DNA from: Amylostereum areolatum
Taxonomy: Eukaryota; Basidiomycota; Agaricomycetes; Russulales; Stereaceae
Direction: 5' to 3'
Assembly (NCBI GenBank): GCA_012932865.1
Contig: SAXG01000044.1
Coordinates: 124,001-188,000, forward strand
Length of the DNA stretch: 64,000 nucleotides
The translations under genes were made by a program, and so were the position numbers. Of the stretch, positions 11,896 to 24,135 are shown in pieces (position 1 is the first letter of the stretch; each line of letters begins with the position of its first letter). Below the pieces are notes generated by a model. The model worked only from the letters and a program-made list of their open reading frames with translations. It did not search any database and was not told the DNA's origin.

Positions 11896-12515
11896 GTCTT
11901 AAACTCAATGGTTCGTGTTCGCGTACCGAACTCCTCGATTTCCTGCAAAACGTCCATCGTCACGGAGGTGAGTATCTTCCTCACGTGGCTTCGCTTTCTT
12001 GATATGACTATGTTTACGAAGGTTTACGACGTCTTTGAAGTCGAAGGCGCGCGCAAACTCGTCGAGGCCCAGGACAGCTCGAAAGAGACAAAGAAACGTG
12101 CAGAGGGCGATAGAGACCTTGCTAACCCACGCCTTAAACGCGCACGGGTAGCCGAACCTCACGGAGTCTCATCAGGCCCGTCCATACAACGGTCGGAAAA
12201 AAATCCAACCCCCTTCCTGCCTCGCGCAACGGTCAAGCAGGAAAGGATCCCTCTAGTTGTTGAAAAGGGTAAAGGTAAAGACAAGAAAGTCGCGAGTATT
12301 ATGGGATATCCCGAATAAACCACAGGAGGGTATGCACAGACGCCATCCATAGAACCAACAGACGACGGGCGCAGCTGGCTCGAGGAAGACTCGAAAATTG
12401 GCTTCGGCTCCGATTCTGAGCCGGATGACGAGGCTCTCCTTGAAGAGGTCCGTGTCGCGGCGCTCCAGCCGAACGCAGAAAAGGACCTCCGGCTTGTCGT
12501 CAAAACAACGACTTC

Positions 12516-13334
12516 ATGTGGCTCCAGCGGATGTCCGCGAGGGAGAGCGACTGGGACAAGTCGGACCTTCGCGAAGACGGCCTATGTGAGGTGTGTTTTC
12601 CGTGTGCGTATAACTCGAGGAGCTGGGGTGTCGTCGCTCACGCTCACCCATCGGCAGAGGGTTTATGTGGAGATCAAGACGGCTAAGGGCCTGCTCGTGG
12701 GCAAGATGGTGGTGCAGCTCATCCATCGCAAGGAAGCCATTAAAGAACACGGGTCGTTCTTCGACGCGTTGGAGGAATGTGTATGTAATTCTACACACAA
12801 TCTATCGGTGCACAGGTTCTGACCCTGCTCCTCCGCAGGAACTGGACGAGCTCGCGAATGGCGTGTTCATCTGCGGACTTCCCGAATACGACGGCTACAT
12901 GCCAAACCCACAAGAGCTCGAGATGCTGACGAACTGGTGGTCCGATGACGAGTTCGTGAACGAGTCCCCGTTCGTGTATGTCGAGGACATCGACGTCAGC
13001 AAGCCCTCGCGAGGGAAGGGCATAGGGTGTTGGGCGTACACTCACCTGCTCCTCCACCCCCGGTTTAAGGGCGCAAAATACATCATCACGCGTCCCGCGT
13101 ACGGCCACCCTCAGGTGCCCGAGGCGAAGCGCAGCGTGGCGTTTCATCGCAAGGTGTGTGTCAATGTATGCGTGAACAATCACGCAGGGTCTTGACGGCG
13201 CGTTTTGGCAGGTCGGATTCCGTCGTATTGGGTCGTCGATGTACTTCGCGTACGCGAAGGACCCGCATTATCCTTCTCGCTTAGTCCCGCCGTCCAAGGA
13301 TCAACCTTTCAAGGCCCAGGTGACTTATTTCTAG
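12516..13334 (+). CDS. GNAT-type N-acetyltransferase-like protein
   Basis: Exons 12516-12590, 12658-12780, 12839-13153 and 13212-13334 join in frame (211 residues) with introns of 67, 58 and 58 nt. The acetyl-CoA loop RGKGIG (form R/QxxGxG) follows a VYVEDIDV strand, and the C-terminal FHRKVGFRRIG matches the usual GNAT end. The substrate is unknown. The start is uncertain: a longer N-terminus (about 12015-12515) is interrupted by TAA at 12316-12318 and by a missing A in the run at 12502-12505, where relic copies read VVKNNDF. Either translation starts at 12516 or this copy too is impaired. Three decayed relatives lie at 40.3, 49.7 and 62.0 kb. Confidence 0.6.
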
Positions 13335-13950
13335 CAGCAGGCTCCGCGTGGATGCCCCCTCTCTTAGCTGCTACCCAGCGTCCTTTGCTCGCACAGCCAG
13401 GATGTTACAGTGATGTTTGAATTGCTATATATTCCACCATGCAAAGAGAATTGAATGGGGAAGACCCGAAAGATCCTAATCACATGAGTACGCTGACCCG
13501 GAGTCATCGTCGGCCATTGTCTCCTTCTAGATACTGTATACAAGCAAGACATCGGGCATCTTGCGATCGCGCCGTACTCAGCCTCTGAGACCGGGAGAGA
13601 TTTCCGGTATGTTTCAGCTGGGATTCCAATGGCACAGATCTTTCTAATTGGAGCACAGAGACGAGCAGTTTCAACGGTCGAGCGTGCCAAATCCAAGTTC
13701 AAGTTGGAGCGAATCGACCGCGATCGGAGATGCCAATGAACATTCATCATCATAATATAACCAGCGCTCCGGCTCAACCCCACTGCCTTTTGAGATGGTA
13801 TCAGCGCCGGCTTTTCTGGGCATAGGAAAGACTACATAACAATGCGTTCATTGAGACTCGTGGCAGTTCAATTCGTTTCGAGAAGGAGGCTGGACTTGCT
13901 GGGAAGTATAGGCTCTCAGTATCAAACGCCTCCTCCTTGATACGTATCAA
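13335..13950. other. Inverted array spacer between GNAT and GtaA
   Basis: No gene. The sequence matches, in reverse orientation, the spacers at about 49.5-49.7 and 61.4-61.9 kb (for example AGAGAATTGAATGGGGAAGA and GATGGTATCAGCGCC). It is therefore part of the inverted unit A. Confidence 0.6.
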
Positions 13951-16691
13951 TGCAACCAGACAGGCGAGCTTCGTGACGGATGAGATCCCCCTTGTATCTT
14001 ACATTGCCGTAGGGAGCCGGTGTAACTTACCGCATAGGAATGGCCGAACCTAGCCCAGCGCTTTTTCTGTCCCAAGGCTTTTTGGACAATAGCGTGGACC
14101 CAGGTGCTCCTCGTATAATCCAGGGAGGCAATATGTAGGTCGTCGTGCCCACTTCGTGCTAGTTCGATTCTGATGACAACAATACGTGGGTAGAAACTTC
14201 ACCTCGCTCACTTTTGCACATGACCTGGGGACGATCGAGAGCACCTCGGCCCCTGTCGTGTGGGCATTTGGCCACACATTTGATTCCGACAACACTTCTG
14301 CCGTTCAATACCAAGACTTGTCCGGAAATCCTCCTCAACGTCGAAGTTTGTACTACGTTACTCAATACTCCGATGACCATACCTTGGTAAAGTCTTCCCG
14401 GGCTCATTCTTGATCACCACTTACTGCGTCTCCAGATTGACGACTTTCTCAACGACTTCCCGGCCGCTCTCGAACGCGCGATCAAGTTGGACGCGAATCT
14501 CACGAACGCTGCTGCCTCTACCATTCCCGGAACCGAGTACTCTGACCTTATCGCGCTAGCGACGCGGCAGGCCTTGGGATTCATGTCGCTCACTGTCAGC
14601 AAAGGTTCGGATGGTTCATGGAACAAGTCAGATGTAATGATGTTTTGGCGCGATCTGGGCATTAAGGCTCCTGAGTACGTTTCGCTTTCTCTCTGCGAAT
14701 GCGGTTCGCTCAAAACCAAATTCTTAGCCAAGTCAACCCGCCCGATGGCCTCTACTCGTCCTTCCCCATGTACTTGTACTTGAACCCGTCATTCGGTGCG
14801 CCGCTTCTCGAACCCCTCCTTCGCTTTCAAGCTTCCCCGGCATACACGAAATCTATCCCGTACGCTGCCGCCAACATCGGTATAAGGCTCCTTCTGTCCG
14901 TTTATTCCAGTGTCATCTTACCTGATCAAACGAAGGTACCAGCTGGCCAAATATGACCGCGAGCAACTCTTCCCATCACCAAGGGGTTGAACGCAAGTCC
15001 GCACCTTGTGTGCACATTCAAGTATCTCGCTTACCATTGACGCTGTACAGAGTCCGCCAACATGATCATACTATCGTATGCTCAAGCTCGCGCCGCTGGT
15101 GATACCTCTCTTGTAGATCGATATGTAAGTTTGTATCTCCGACAACCTAGTAAGTATATTCTTTGACGAGGATCACTGCAGTACCTCCTCCTCAAGTCCT
15201 GGGCTGACTACCTCGTGAATACGGCACTTTTCACGTCCAGTACCACCCCCTTCAGCGATATACAGTACATCGTTCAGACTCTTACTCTTCTCAGCCGCTC
15301 ACGCTTCGAACACTGGCAGGATGTCCGCGGACGGACTGAACATTGCGAACCAGACGAACCTTGCGATCAAGGGCATCATTGCGATCAAAGCCATGTCCAT
15401 GATTGCGTCTTTGACTGGGAAGACCGCCGACGCCACAGCCTACTCGGTATCTTCCTTCATCTCATGTGTTTTCTCATTCCTTTATCATTTTATCAGGAAA
15501 AATCTCGAGACATTTTTACCCAGTGGAAGGCCCATGCATTGGCGGCGGATGACCGTCACATGCTGCTCGCGTATGACGACGATGACAGCTCGAATTATTC
15601 CCTCGGCTACAACGTCTTCGCGGACCTTTGGCTAGGCACTGGCGTTGTCGATTCTGATGTAAGTGTCTATGTCTCTTTCTATACGCCCCGTCTCATGTGA
15701 CGCCAGGTAACAAATGGCCTCTCTAACCAAGCGAACAAACTCCTCTCTTCACCTGTCATACAACCTGGCCTACCCACAGATAGTACTGTCACTGATCGTG
15801 TCCAATCAGGTGCATTTTTCAGATATCCCTCCCAAGCAGAACTATTGTAAGCTGATGGCTTTACATAGCCTGGAACATGTTCATCGCCGCTGCTGTCAAC
15901 AATTCGGCAACGCGAAGTCGGATCATTTCGCGGGTTCATGACCGCATTTCACTCAATACGACGGACGATCAGCTCTATCCGTTAACATGGCGCTCTTCAT
16001 CCTTTTCCACTATCTTTGGGGACACGACGTATGATTTCCCTCTCCCATGAACTTCGTGAGCTCTGACCCTGCACTTGCAATGACAGTCCTCGACAGGGTG
16101 CCGTATTTGCCCCTCTTGTTCTTTCGTACGATTGTCAATTATCATCGCTCGTCTCCGTACTGAGCCGTCGCCAACAGAGGCGTTGGCCCCCGTGCCCCCA
16201 CATCTCCGGCCGGGAACGGCACAACTCCGGCTGGGGGAGGCACATCCAACGCATCCTCGCATCCTCACACTGCTGCTATCGCGGGCGGCGTAGTCGGCGG
16301 TGTTCTCGGCAGTGTGGTGCTCGTCGGGCTAGCTCTCTGGTTTTGGCGCCGCTACAAACGCACCCGCCTCGCGTACTCCAGTGGCAACACATCAGCGCAG
16401 AGTATTCCCGAGCCCGAACCTTTCACCATGCATGATGCCCACTCGCAAGGCACGTCCACTGGGTCACCAACCGTCCTATCACCTAAGGGGCTCCTGGCAC
16501 TCCGGCATACGACACGCTTGACATATGCGGTCACCATGGCCCAGGTACCAGAAGACCGTCCACCCGTGACGGCGCCCAGCCGCGAACATGTCATTTTGGA
16601 TCCGCGCGTCGATGAGCTGAGGAGAGAAATGGACGTGCTCAGGCTCAGGGCGGAGCGCGCAGAGCCTCCGCCGAGCTATGTCGATGAGTAA
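13951..16691 (+). pseudogene. GtaA-like copy A, 5'-truncated
   Basis: Homology to the array genes starts abruptly at 13951 in the last 15 bases of exon 4. Exons 1-4 (signal peptide and N-terminal domain) and the promoter are gone. From exon 5 (VTYRIGMAEPSPALF) to the stop the frame is clean through all introns, including NQTNLAIKGIIAI, the C-terminal helix VVLVGLALWFW and the tail ...EPPPSYVDE. Left of the break is gene spacer, so a single deletion of about 1.2-1.3 kb explains the structure. It is closest to copy G, with which it shares a GC splice donor in intron 9 (14993). It is the only copy on +. Truncation should prevent secretion unless a new leader is used. Confidence 0.85.
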
Positions 16692-16939
16692 AAGGACGTG
16701 TATGAATTCTTCTGCGTCCGATGTCCAGTATCGATTGGGATTAGCACCCGTATGTAGGAAATATGAAGCTTTGTGAATATAATCCTGACCTTCTTGACCT
16801 AACTCGCAGTACCAGTAGTAGCCAGGTAGACTAGAGATGAGTCTGGGTCCTGAGGACGAGTCAACGACAGGACAAGGTATGCCAAAATAAGCGCAAATTC
16901 GGTCAGCGAAAGTCTGGGTGAAATGAAATGAACGTTTCG

Positions 16940-17110
16940 CGTACAATTCCAGCGGCGTAAATGGCGAACGATTTCGTGTCGAAGACGGCGTGGGTCAGCT
17001 CCTCGATGCAGACGTCCTGGTTTCGAGTCAGCACGGCGTCGCATGCAGGAATGGCGCATTGAGTACTGACCATGTCGATGTAAATTGAAAAGAATAGTAA
17101 GCGGCAAAGA
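16940..17110 (-). pseudogene. Kinase fragment beside GtaA copy A
   Basis: The - strand reads DVCIEELTHAVFDTKSFAIY, matching kinase exon 2 (EVCLGELTRVVFNTKLVAVY at 9458-9387), plus about 25 nt of the end of exon 1 and the intron between. It is convergent with copy A, just as the other relics are convergent with copies E and G. No kinase motifs remain. Confidence 0.7.
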
Positions 17111-17516
17111 AACTTAGATGACCCAGCGCTATATGAGATATAGGGGATATAGTACCAGGTGTCGCCAACTTACAACAGAAGACAAGCGGTCTGTCTCAAG
17201 TCTGACTACTACGAGAGACTATCGCTGACCGGTGTATCCAGTCTGTGTACGAGCGAGGAGCAGGTCTAATGTTCTACTGACCGCCCATGTGGTCTTCAGC
17301 GAGCTTTTCCGTCGTCACTGGCACAGGAACTTGATTTCCGAGCAGAGATTGGGTCCCTCTGCAGATAAATTCAGAAGCGCAATCAGCCCCCAAGCTAGGC
17401 TGAAAGTAAAGTGAAAAAGGAGTGTACGATACAAGACTATGCAAGCCCCCAAGATGCCGGAGTCCATGCGCGCGTGAATAACTTACGCAAGACATCCCCC
17501 CTCTGTCCCTCGTATA
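17111..17516. other. Spacer between inverted unit A and GtaA-like gene B
   Basis: About 0.4 kb without a supported gene. It must include the 3' end of B, which is transcribed leftwards. Confidence 0.4.
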
Positions 17517-20500
17517 TCAAGGATCCCTCCCCTGCGCCAGCGGCGACCCGCGAGCCTCCGCATCCTCATTATAGCTCGGCGGAAGCTCCAGCCTCTCCCC
17601 CAATATCTCCTGCACCACATTCGCCACCTCCTCCCTCAACCGCCGCGTCCGCAACACCGACCGATTCCCGCCCACCTCTGTCGTCGGAGACGTCCCGCCC
17701 ATCTCTGCCCGCGCCGACGGCGAGTCCTCGAGCGCCGCCGCCTGGTCCCGCCCCGCGGCGGCGTCGGTGTTCATCGCGCGAAGGTGCATGATCGCCTTGG
17801 TGGAGAGGAACAGCTGCCCCTGCCCGTGCGGCTCGTCCGTCTGCAGTCGCGGGCCCTGGGGCACCACCGGCGGGCGCTCGGCCTCGCGCATCTGCCCGTT
17901 CATCCACAGCCACGACGGCGCGACGTTCGCGGGCGTCGAGCTGCTCCCCTCCGCGCTCGACTGCGGTTCATGCGAGCGCGAGTTGGAGTTCGAATTCGAG
18001 GAGGCGGGCGCGCCGCCGCCGGCCCCTCGCTGACTGGGAACATTGTATCGCCCGTCCGTGCCCACCGCGAGGCCGTTGAGCGGCTCGAACCTCGGCTGGG
18101 GACGCTGATAGACATCCTCGGTGACCAAAGGATCGATGCGAGCCGGGACGAACTGGTCCCTTCGTCTGCGCCAAATCCAGTATGCTAGGCCACCCAGCAC
18201 GGCGACGCCGGCCAGCCCTCCGATGACCCCGCCGGCGATGGCTCCTGCGTTGCTGCGTCGTCGAGGAGGGCTCCGAGTCGAACCCGAATCCGACGATGGG
18301 AATCCCGAGGCGTTGATGCTTTTACTCTGGATGCTGTTAGCGCTCGTCAGTTCTCGGTATGAAAAGGTAAAGAGCAGGGAATGCCCACGTCAACGCTAGA
18401 GGTGCGTACACAGCGCCTTGCGCAGGGCTGGAGCGGGAAATCAGCTCGCGTTCGTACACGTTAACTTGCACGGCAAGAGGGCCTACCTTGCCACGCCTGT
18501 GGTCGCCGACCCTTGCTGACTCTCCCACGTCAGAGGAAACGCTCCGCTGCTGGTGTTCAGCGAAGCCCGGTTATGGATCCGAGTGACTAAAGCACTCCGC
18601 GCGCCGCTATCGTTCGTCATGGCCGCAGCAAACATATTCCAGCCTGGACGCGCCTCGGTATAAGCACCCGAACCAAACAGAGGAAGGAAGACCCAACGCA
18701 CTGGAGGTGACTATGGTCGTGCTCGTGCTGTCCACCCCCAAGCCAAAATTCGTACTTCCCGACGTTTGCAAGAGGTTCTGCAGGGAGGACCCCTGCGCGG
18801 CGAAGATCTAAGAGCCCCCGGTTCAGTCCAAACGCGTGCGTCTTCTCGTGAAACGACGAACGTACCGTGGAATTCACGACGTCGGTCCCGAGCCAACGAT
18901 CCGCAAACAAGTTGTATCCAAGCGACCAAGTCGACTGATGCCCATATGCGGCCAACAAGGTCTGACCACCGCTTGCAAGGGCGAGCGACGTCCAGTTGCT
19001 ATAAAGAGTCTTCGCTTGGGCCTGTAAGAGAAAGTAGCATTAGTATGACCGGCGGTCAGCGTACGACTCGGAACCAGTGTGCTTGCCGAGTATGCATTCG
19101 CCTCCACGGTCCGACCAAGAGTTGAGCTGATGGACGACATGGCTTGAATGGCGATAATGCCCTTAATCGCGAGGTTCGTCTGGTTCGTCGTGACGGTGTT
19201 GTCCGACGAAATTCTATGGTAAAAGTCAGCATACAAACACACAAAAAAACCGCAAAAAAATCGCGCACTGATTGGGTAGCGTGAGCGTGTTGTTGACGAG
19301 ATAATCGGACCATTTCTTGAGCAGGGTGTACTGCCGGGGCATACATGAGTGAGCATGACCACCCATCGAACGGAAGACTCACGTAGCGACCGATGAGAGA
19401 GCCGTCGCCACTCGCACGGGAGTATGCATAGGCCATGATGATCATGTTCCCAGATTCTACGCCCCCGAGAACGATGAGCGTCGTGATGATATTCGAAACG
19501 TCCACTTACGTTCTACCCCTTGGTTATGCGGACTGGCGGACACGGTCACGTTGGGATACGCAGAAGCTGACCACAGTTTCGTCAGTCGCCGAAAGATCCA
19601 TGTGAACAAGAAGGAGAAACTTACTGAGGTCCATGGCAGCGTAGGGCAACACAAAATCAGAGGTGTTCTGAAGGCGAAGGAGGGGCTCGAGGAGCGCACC
19701 GCCGAGCGGAGGGTCGATGTACATGAAGGTCGGGAAAGCCGCGTAGAGGATCTCGACCGCGTTCGTTCGCCTGAAAACTCCGGTCAGCATCGACGCACAC
19801 CACACAACGAAAGGGCGTATGTACTCCGAGTTCCCGGCCCCCGTATCCCTCATGAACATCATAACGTCCGATGTGTCGAAGCTCCCGTCCGCCTTGGTCG
19901 CGATGGTGAGCTCGGTGGACGCATATACCTGCCGCGTCGAGATCGAAAGAAGGTCAGAGTATTCGGACCCAGGGATCAACGCCGCGGCCGCGTTCAGGAG
20001 CTTCGCATCGAGAGCGTCAGCCCGTTGAAGGGCGGCGGGAAAGTCGTCCAGAAAGTCGCCTATCTGGACGCAGCTCGTGAGTGAACCCGGCAAGGTTTCA
20101 CGGAGGCAAGAAAGGCGTACCAGCGTCGATATATCCGAATAATTCGACTGGTAATACAGATGTCGTTGCTGCTGGGTCCCGGATACGTCCGTATACATGA
20201 CGGCGGGGTCCCGAGCGAAACCGACGGCCCACACAACGGGGCTGGCCGTGGACTGGATCGTGCCGAGCTTTTTCGAGATGGCAAAGACAGGCCAAGCACT
20301 GCACGACGGCTCAGGCTCATATGCAGCGAGAGAAACGAAAACCCGAGGCTCACTCGTTGATAGCGCGGAAGTTGGTGTCTTCTCCATTGTCGAGAACGCT
20401 TTGATTAGCGAATTGGCCGCGGGTGACGACGTCCGAGCCTATTCTCCACGTCGTCGTTGAGTCCTGAGCACAATCAGATAGATGGTCTCGAGGAGAATCC

Positions 20501-21357
20501 GTGGGCGGCTCACCTTTTTCGCCGCATGGTAGAGTGTTCCCCACTGCGCCTGCCCATTGTTGTTTCCAAAGACTTGCGGGCTTTCCAGTGTAGCAGCATG
20601 GTAGACATTGGAGGTGCCCGAGTTTGTGGTCCACGAGATTGTCTGACCGCGGTCGCCGGAAATCCATTCTACGGTATAGGGTAAGGACATACCAAAGCCC
20701 GAAAAAAAAAAGAAAAACACACCACCGCTGAGATCAGCGTAGACCTCCACGGAATGCGACGCGCCGTCGAGGGACGTGGCCTCGAAAGTGACATAGGAGA
20801 ACGGGATCGACTGCTTGACCAAGTCCCCCGGCTGTAAGACACCGCCGAACGCTCAGATGCGAGACGCGATCAGACGTGTTCGAACGCGCATACCTCGATC
20901 GGGCTGAGAAACGTGATGTTGAGCTCCATCGGAGGCGCCGAGAGCGTGAAGACCGTCCGGGTAGGGGTGACCGAGAACTGGGACACGTTCGTCGTCGCGC
21001 CGTTCTGCGGATTGCCCAGCCACGAATACGTCGTATTGTCGATTTTGACCAGGCCGCCCCATCCCAAGATCGCGAACTGCATCGGATGTCAATAGGCGCA
21101 CATGTGAATATTGGCAGCGAATATGTACGGACCGGGCCGATGGAGGTGGTGGGCCATGTGTGGGAGTAGACGCTGCCGGCCTGGGTGCTGACCCAGGAGC
21201 TCATGTACGTCGAGCGGGCGGCGAGAGGGACGTTGGCGGGAAAGAAGGTTTGCTGTGCGCCAGATCGGGTCGCCATCGAGATGACGAGCAGGAGCTGGAG
21301 GGACCGCGCAAGGAGCCCTCCAACGGCATGTGGCGCGAAGATCGCATGGGTGAGCAT
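17517..21357 (-). CDS. GtaA-like membrane-anchored glutaminase family protein, copy B (complete, divergent)
   Basis: A multi-exon gene with every exon of the family readable in frame. Exon 1 is 21357-21133: a hydrophobic leader, then AQQTFFPANVPLAARSTYMS, the usual GtaA N-terminus. Later landmarks are PPMELNITFLSPIE, SEYSDLLSISTRQVY, SDVMMFMRDTG, GVEQSGNMIIMAYAYSRA, TNQTNLAIKGIIAI and SLGYNLFADRWLG. These follow the DUF5127-DUF4965/DUF1793 order of Aspergillus glutaminase A, a secreted enzyme hydrolysing L-glutamine. A transmembrane helix (AIAGGVIGGLAGVAVLGGLA) and about 200 cytosolic residues follow, including LPPSYNED, a PPxY motif. All donors I could place are GT. It is more GC-rich than the array copies and probably the older locus. 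The family's usual EES/ECGNM motif reads EQSGNM here, so activity is not assured. Confidence 0.85.
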
Positions 21358-21487
21358 GTCGTGCCCGTCGACCTTGGCGATGCAGGAGTTGCAGAGACGT
21401 AGGATCCCGCCTTCAAAGTAAGGGACGGGTGGGGATGTGCAGGAAACGAGGCAAGGGGGGAAACCTGATATGGGGGCTTGATGGATG

Positions 21488-21493
21488 TATATA
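21488..21493 (-). promoter_or_regulatory. TATA-like box of gene B
   Basis: TATATA on -, about 131 bp upstream of the ATG at 21357, in otherwise non-coding sequence. Position alone supports it. Confidence 0.35.
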
Positions 21494-21499
21494 ACGGCA

Positions 21500-22363
21500 T
21501 CTTTCCTTTGCTATCCTTCGGCGACGTGATGAACGCTGTCACAAGCTCCGTACATCTGCATCAGAACTCGCGAAAGCGGCCTTCGTGTGAGGCTTGAGCG
21601 TAGTCAGCGCGCATTTACTCACAGTGACGGTGCATGGAATACCACTTGTACGCGTTTCTGGAACCAGAACCAACGAATGCTATTGGGAGAGAACGGTAGT
21701 AGCGCTGTTTAAGAAGCTTTCAGCTGACCACTTTGGCAGGGAGAGAGGAAGGAGTGGGAAGTAAGACCACCGCAAAGGAAAACACGATCATGATGGTACG
21801 TTTCAGCGATTCGAGCGAAGGCGCCGAGCGATTCAGAGCCGTCCTCGCAAACGCGGTCACATGACCCATTTCAAATGCAACAATATGCACCGCAGCTCCC
21901 GCGTCCCTATCCAACTTGTTCTCCGTTTTCTGCTCGCCCTTCTTCGTGATGCCATCTGCTCTGTCGCACAACGCAAAACAGCCTCCTCGCGCAACGCCTC
22001 GAACGGGACCACCAACCAGACTGAGACACTGGCACTCGTTAGCGGCGGCTTCTGCTCGTACTAAAGCCGATCCCCCCCTTCACCGTCGAACGGAACGCAT
22101 CGCTCGCCGAGGCGCATCAAATATCACATATCAACATTTGTCTTGTACGCGGGGTCGAGTTGGATCGCGTCTAGCCCACGCCAACCTGCCAAGCGTCCTC
22201 GAAAAAGCCCGCGGCACTCATCCAATCGAATGACTCCCCTCCCGGCCGGTAAGTGAGTATGTATTTCCAACGCAGAGATCGGAATGGAAACGACGGCGCA
22301 CGCGTCTGCCACCCTGCAGAATGCTGACCGCCATCCATTCCAACCCGATCGCCATCGACGGCC
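21500..22363. other. Divergent intergenic region between GtaA-B and the GH5 glucanase
   Basis: Shared upstream region of two divergently transcribed secreted-protein genes. Only short low-quality frames occur, so it probably holds both promoters. Confidence 0.5.
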
Positions 22364-22370
22364 TATAAAA
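22364..22370 (+). promoter_or_regulatory. TATA box of the GH5 glucanase gene
   Basis: TATAAAA lies 96 bp upstream of the ATG at 22466 and is followed by a long pyrimidine-rich leader. This is a typical arrangement in strongly expressed fungal genes. Confidence 0.55.
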
Positions 22371-22465
22371 CCCCGCCCCCTTCGCCACCGTCGCCCCCCA
22401 TTTTTCTTTCTCCTTCTCCCGCCCCCCCCTCTTTCCTTTCCCTTCCTTTCCTTCCCTTTGCGACG

Positions 22466-24135
22466 ATGTTCGCCTCGCTCGCCACCGCCCTCACGTTCTT
22501 TTCCACCGCCGCCCTCCTCGCCCGCGCCGCCACGCTCCCTCCCCACCTCCGTCCCCGCGCCGCCAACACAGCGGACTTCACGCCCGGCTTCCCCTACGGC
22601 TCCGAGAAAGTCCGCGGAGTCAACCTCGGCGGCTGGCTCGTCCTCGAGGTGCGTCTCTTCCCCTTCCCGTCTCTTCCAAAAACAAAAAAAACAAGCTGAC
22701 GGCGCCGCCCCGGCGAAAAGCCCTGGCTCACCCCGAGCCTGTTCGACAACACCGGCAACGCCGCCATCGTCGACGAGTACACCTTCGGCCAGTACCAGGA
22801 CCCCGCGATCGCCCGCGCCGCGCTGAAAGCGCACTGGGACACCTGGATCACCGAAGCCGATTTCGCCCAAATCGCCAGTGTCGGGTGCGTCCTTCCCCCC
22901 CCCCCCCCCCCTAGCATGCGCGCTCACCCCATCGACCCGAACCCCAGCCTGAACCACGTCCGCCTCCCGATCGGCTACTGGGCCTGGGACGTCTCCGGCG
23001 GCGAGCCCTACGTCCAGGGCCAACTCCCCTACCTCCGCAAAGCGCTCCAGTGGGCCCGAAAGCACGCGCTCAAGGTCGTCATCGACCTCCACGGCGCGCC
23101 CGGCAGCCAGAACGGGTTCGACAACTCGGGCCAGAAGCGCGACCGCCCGACGTGGCAGGACAGGCAGGCGAACGTCGATCGGACGAACGCCGTGCTCGGG
23201 GCGATCGTCGGCGAGTTTGGGCTCGAGACCGCCGTCGCGCCCGCCATCGCGCCGCTGAACGAGTGCGTTTCCCTTTTGGCGTTCCCCTCCCCGCTCGTGC
23301 TGACGAGGGCGCAGACCCGCCGGGTTCTACGGCGAGCTCGTCCTGAACGTGACGAAGCAGTACTGGCGGGACTCGTACGCCACGATCCGGTGCGTGTGGT
23401 TCCTTGCGTCGGGTAGATGACAAGACTGACGCGGAAGGCCCGAAAGCACCTCCCCCTCGGACCCCGTCGTGCTCATCCACGACGCGTTCCAGCCCCTGGA
23501 CTACTGGCACGGCTTCGCCGAGGGCAAAGTCGGCATGGCCCTGGACACGCACATCTACGAGGTCTTCGACAACACCGTACGGCCTCCCCCTTTCTCCCAA
23601 CGACCCAATCCTTGACCCCCCACCCACAGCTCCTCGCGCGCAACACCACCGAGCACATCGACGCGCTCTGCGCGCGCGGCCCCGCGCTGGCCAAGTTTGC
23701 GGCGACGCAGAACATGTGGGCGATCGTGGGCGAGTGGACGCCGGCGATGACGGACTGCGCGAAGTACCTGAACGGGCGGGGCGTGGGCGCGCGGTGGGAC
23801 GGGACGCACGACGCGAGCGTTCCGGCGCTCGGGAGCTGCGAGGGCAAGACGGGGGTGGGGTCGTCGTTCAGCGACGAGTACAAGGTCGAGCTGCGGAAGC
23901 TGTGGGAAACCCAGGTGCGATTTCTCGTCCTTCTTCGGAGGGGCACGGCGGCTGAATGGGGATCAGGTGATCGCGTTCGAGCGCGGGAGCGGGTGGATCC
24001 AGTGGACGTGGAAGACGGAGGAGGGGGACGATTGGTCGTACAAGGCCGGGATCGAGCACGGGTGGATTACCGAGAGACCCGACGGATCTGCGGCACGCGG
24101 GCATCTGCGACGGGGTGTGGGCGTCGATGTCATAG
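22466..24135 (+). CDS. GH5 subfamily 9-type exo-beta-1,3-glucanase (C-terminal frameshift)
   Basis: Seven exons: 22466-22648, 22721-22884, 22948-23262, 23315-23389, 23438-23576, 23630-23914 and 23967-24135. A signal peptide (FFSTAALLARAATL) precedes the GH5_9 core: VRGVNLGGWLVLEPWLTP, HVRLPIGYWAWD, VVIDLHGAPGSQNG, the acid/base Glu in LNEP (split by intron 3), and the nucleophile in IVGEWTPAMTDC. Such enzymes release glucose from cell-wall beta-1,3-glucan outside the cell. Near 24070 the frame needs one base removed: frame 0 runs on to 24362 with unrelated sequence, whereas the +1 frame gives RDPTDLRHAGICDG and stops at 24133-24135, matching the family's usual GI/YPxICG end. It could be a sequencing error or a recent mutation; the domain core is unaffected. 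Confidence 0.85.

Noticed and set aside
22124..23092. A 322-codon frame on - opposite the GH5 gene
   Set aside because: It lies antisense to well-supported GH5 exons and is Gly/Arg-rich as expected from GC-rich coding DNA on the other strand.
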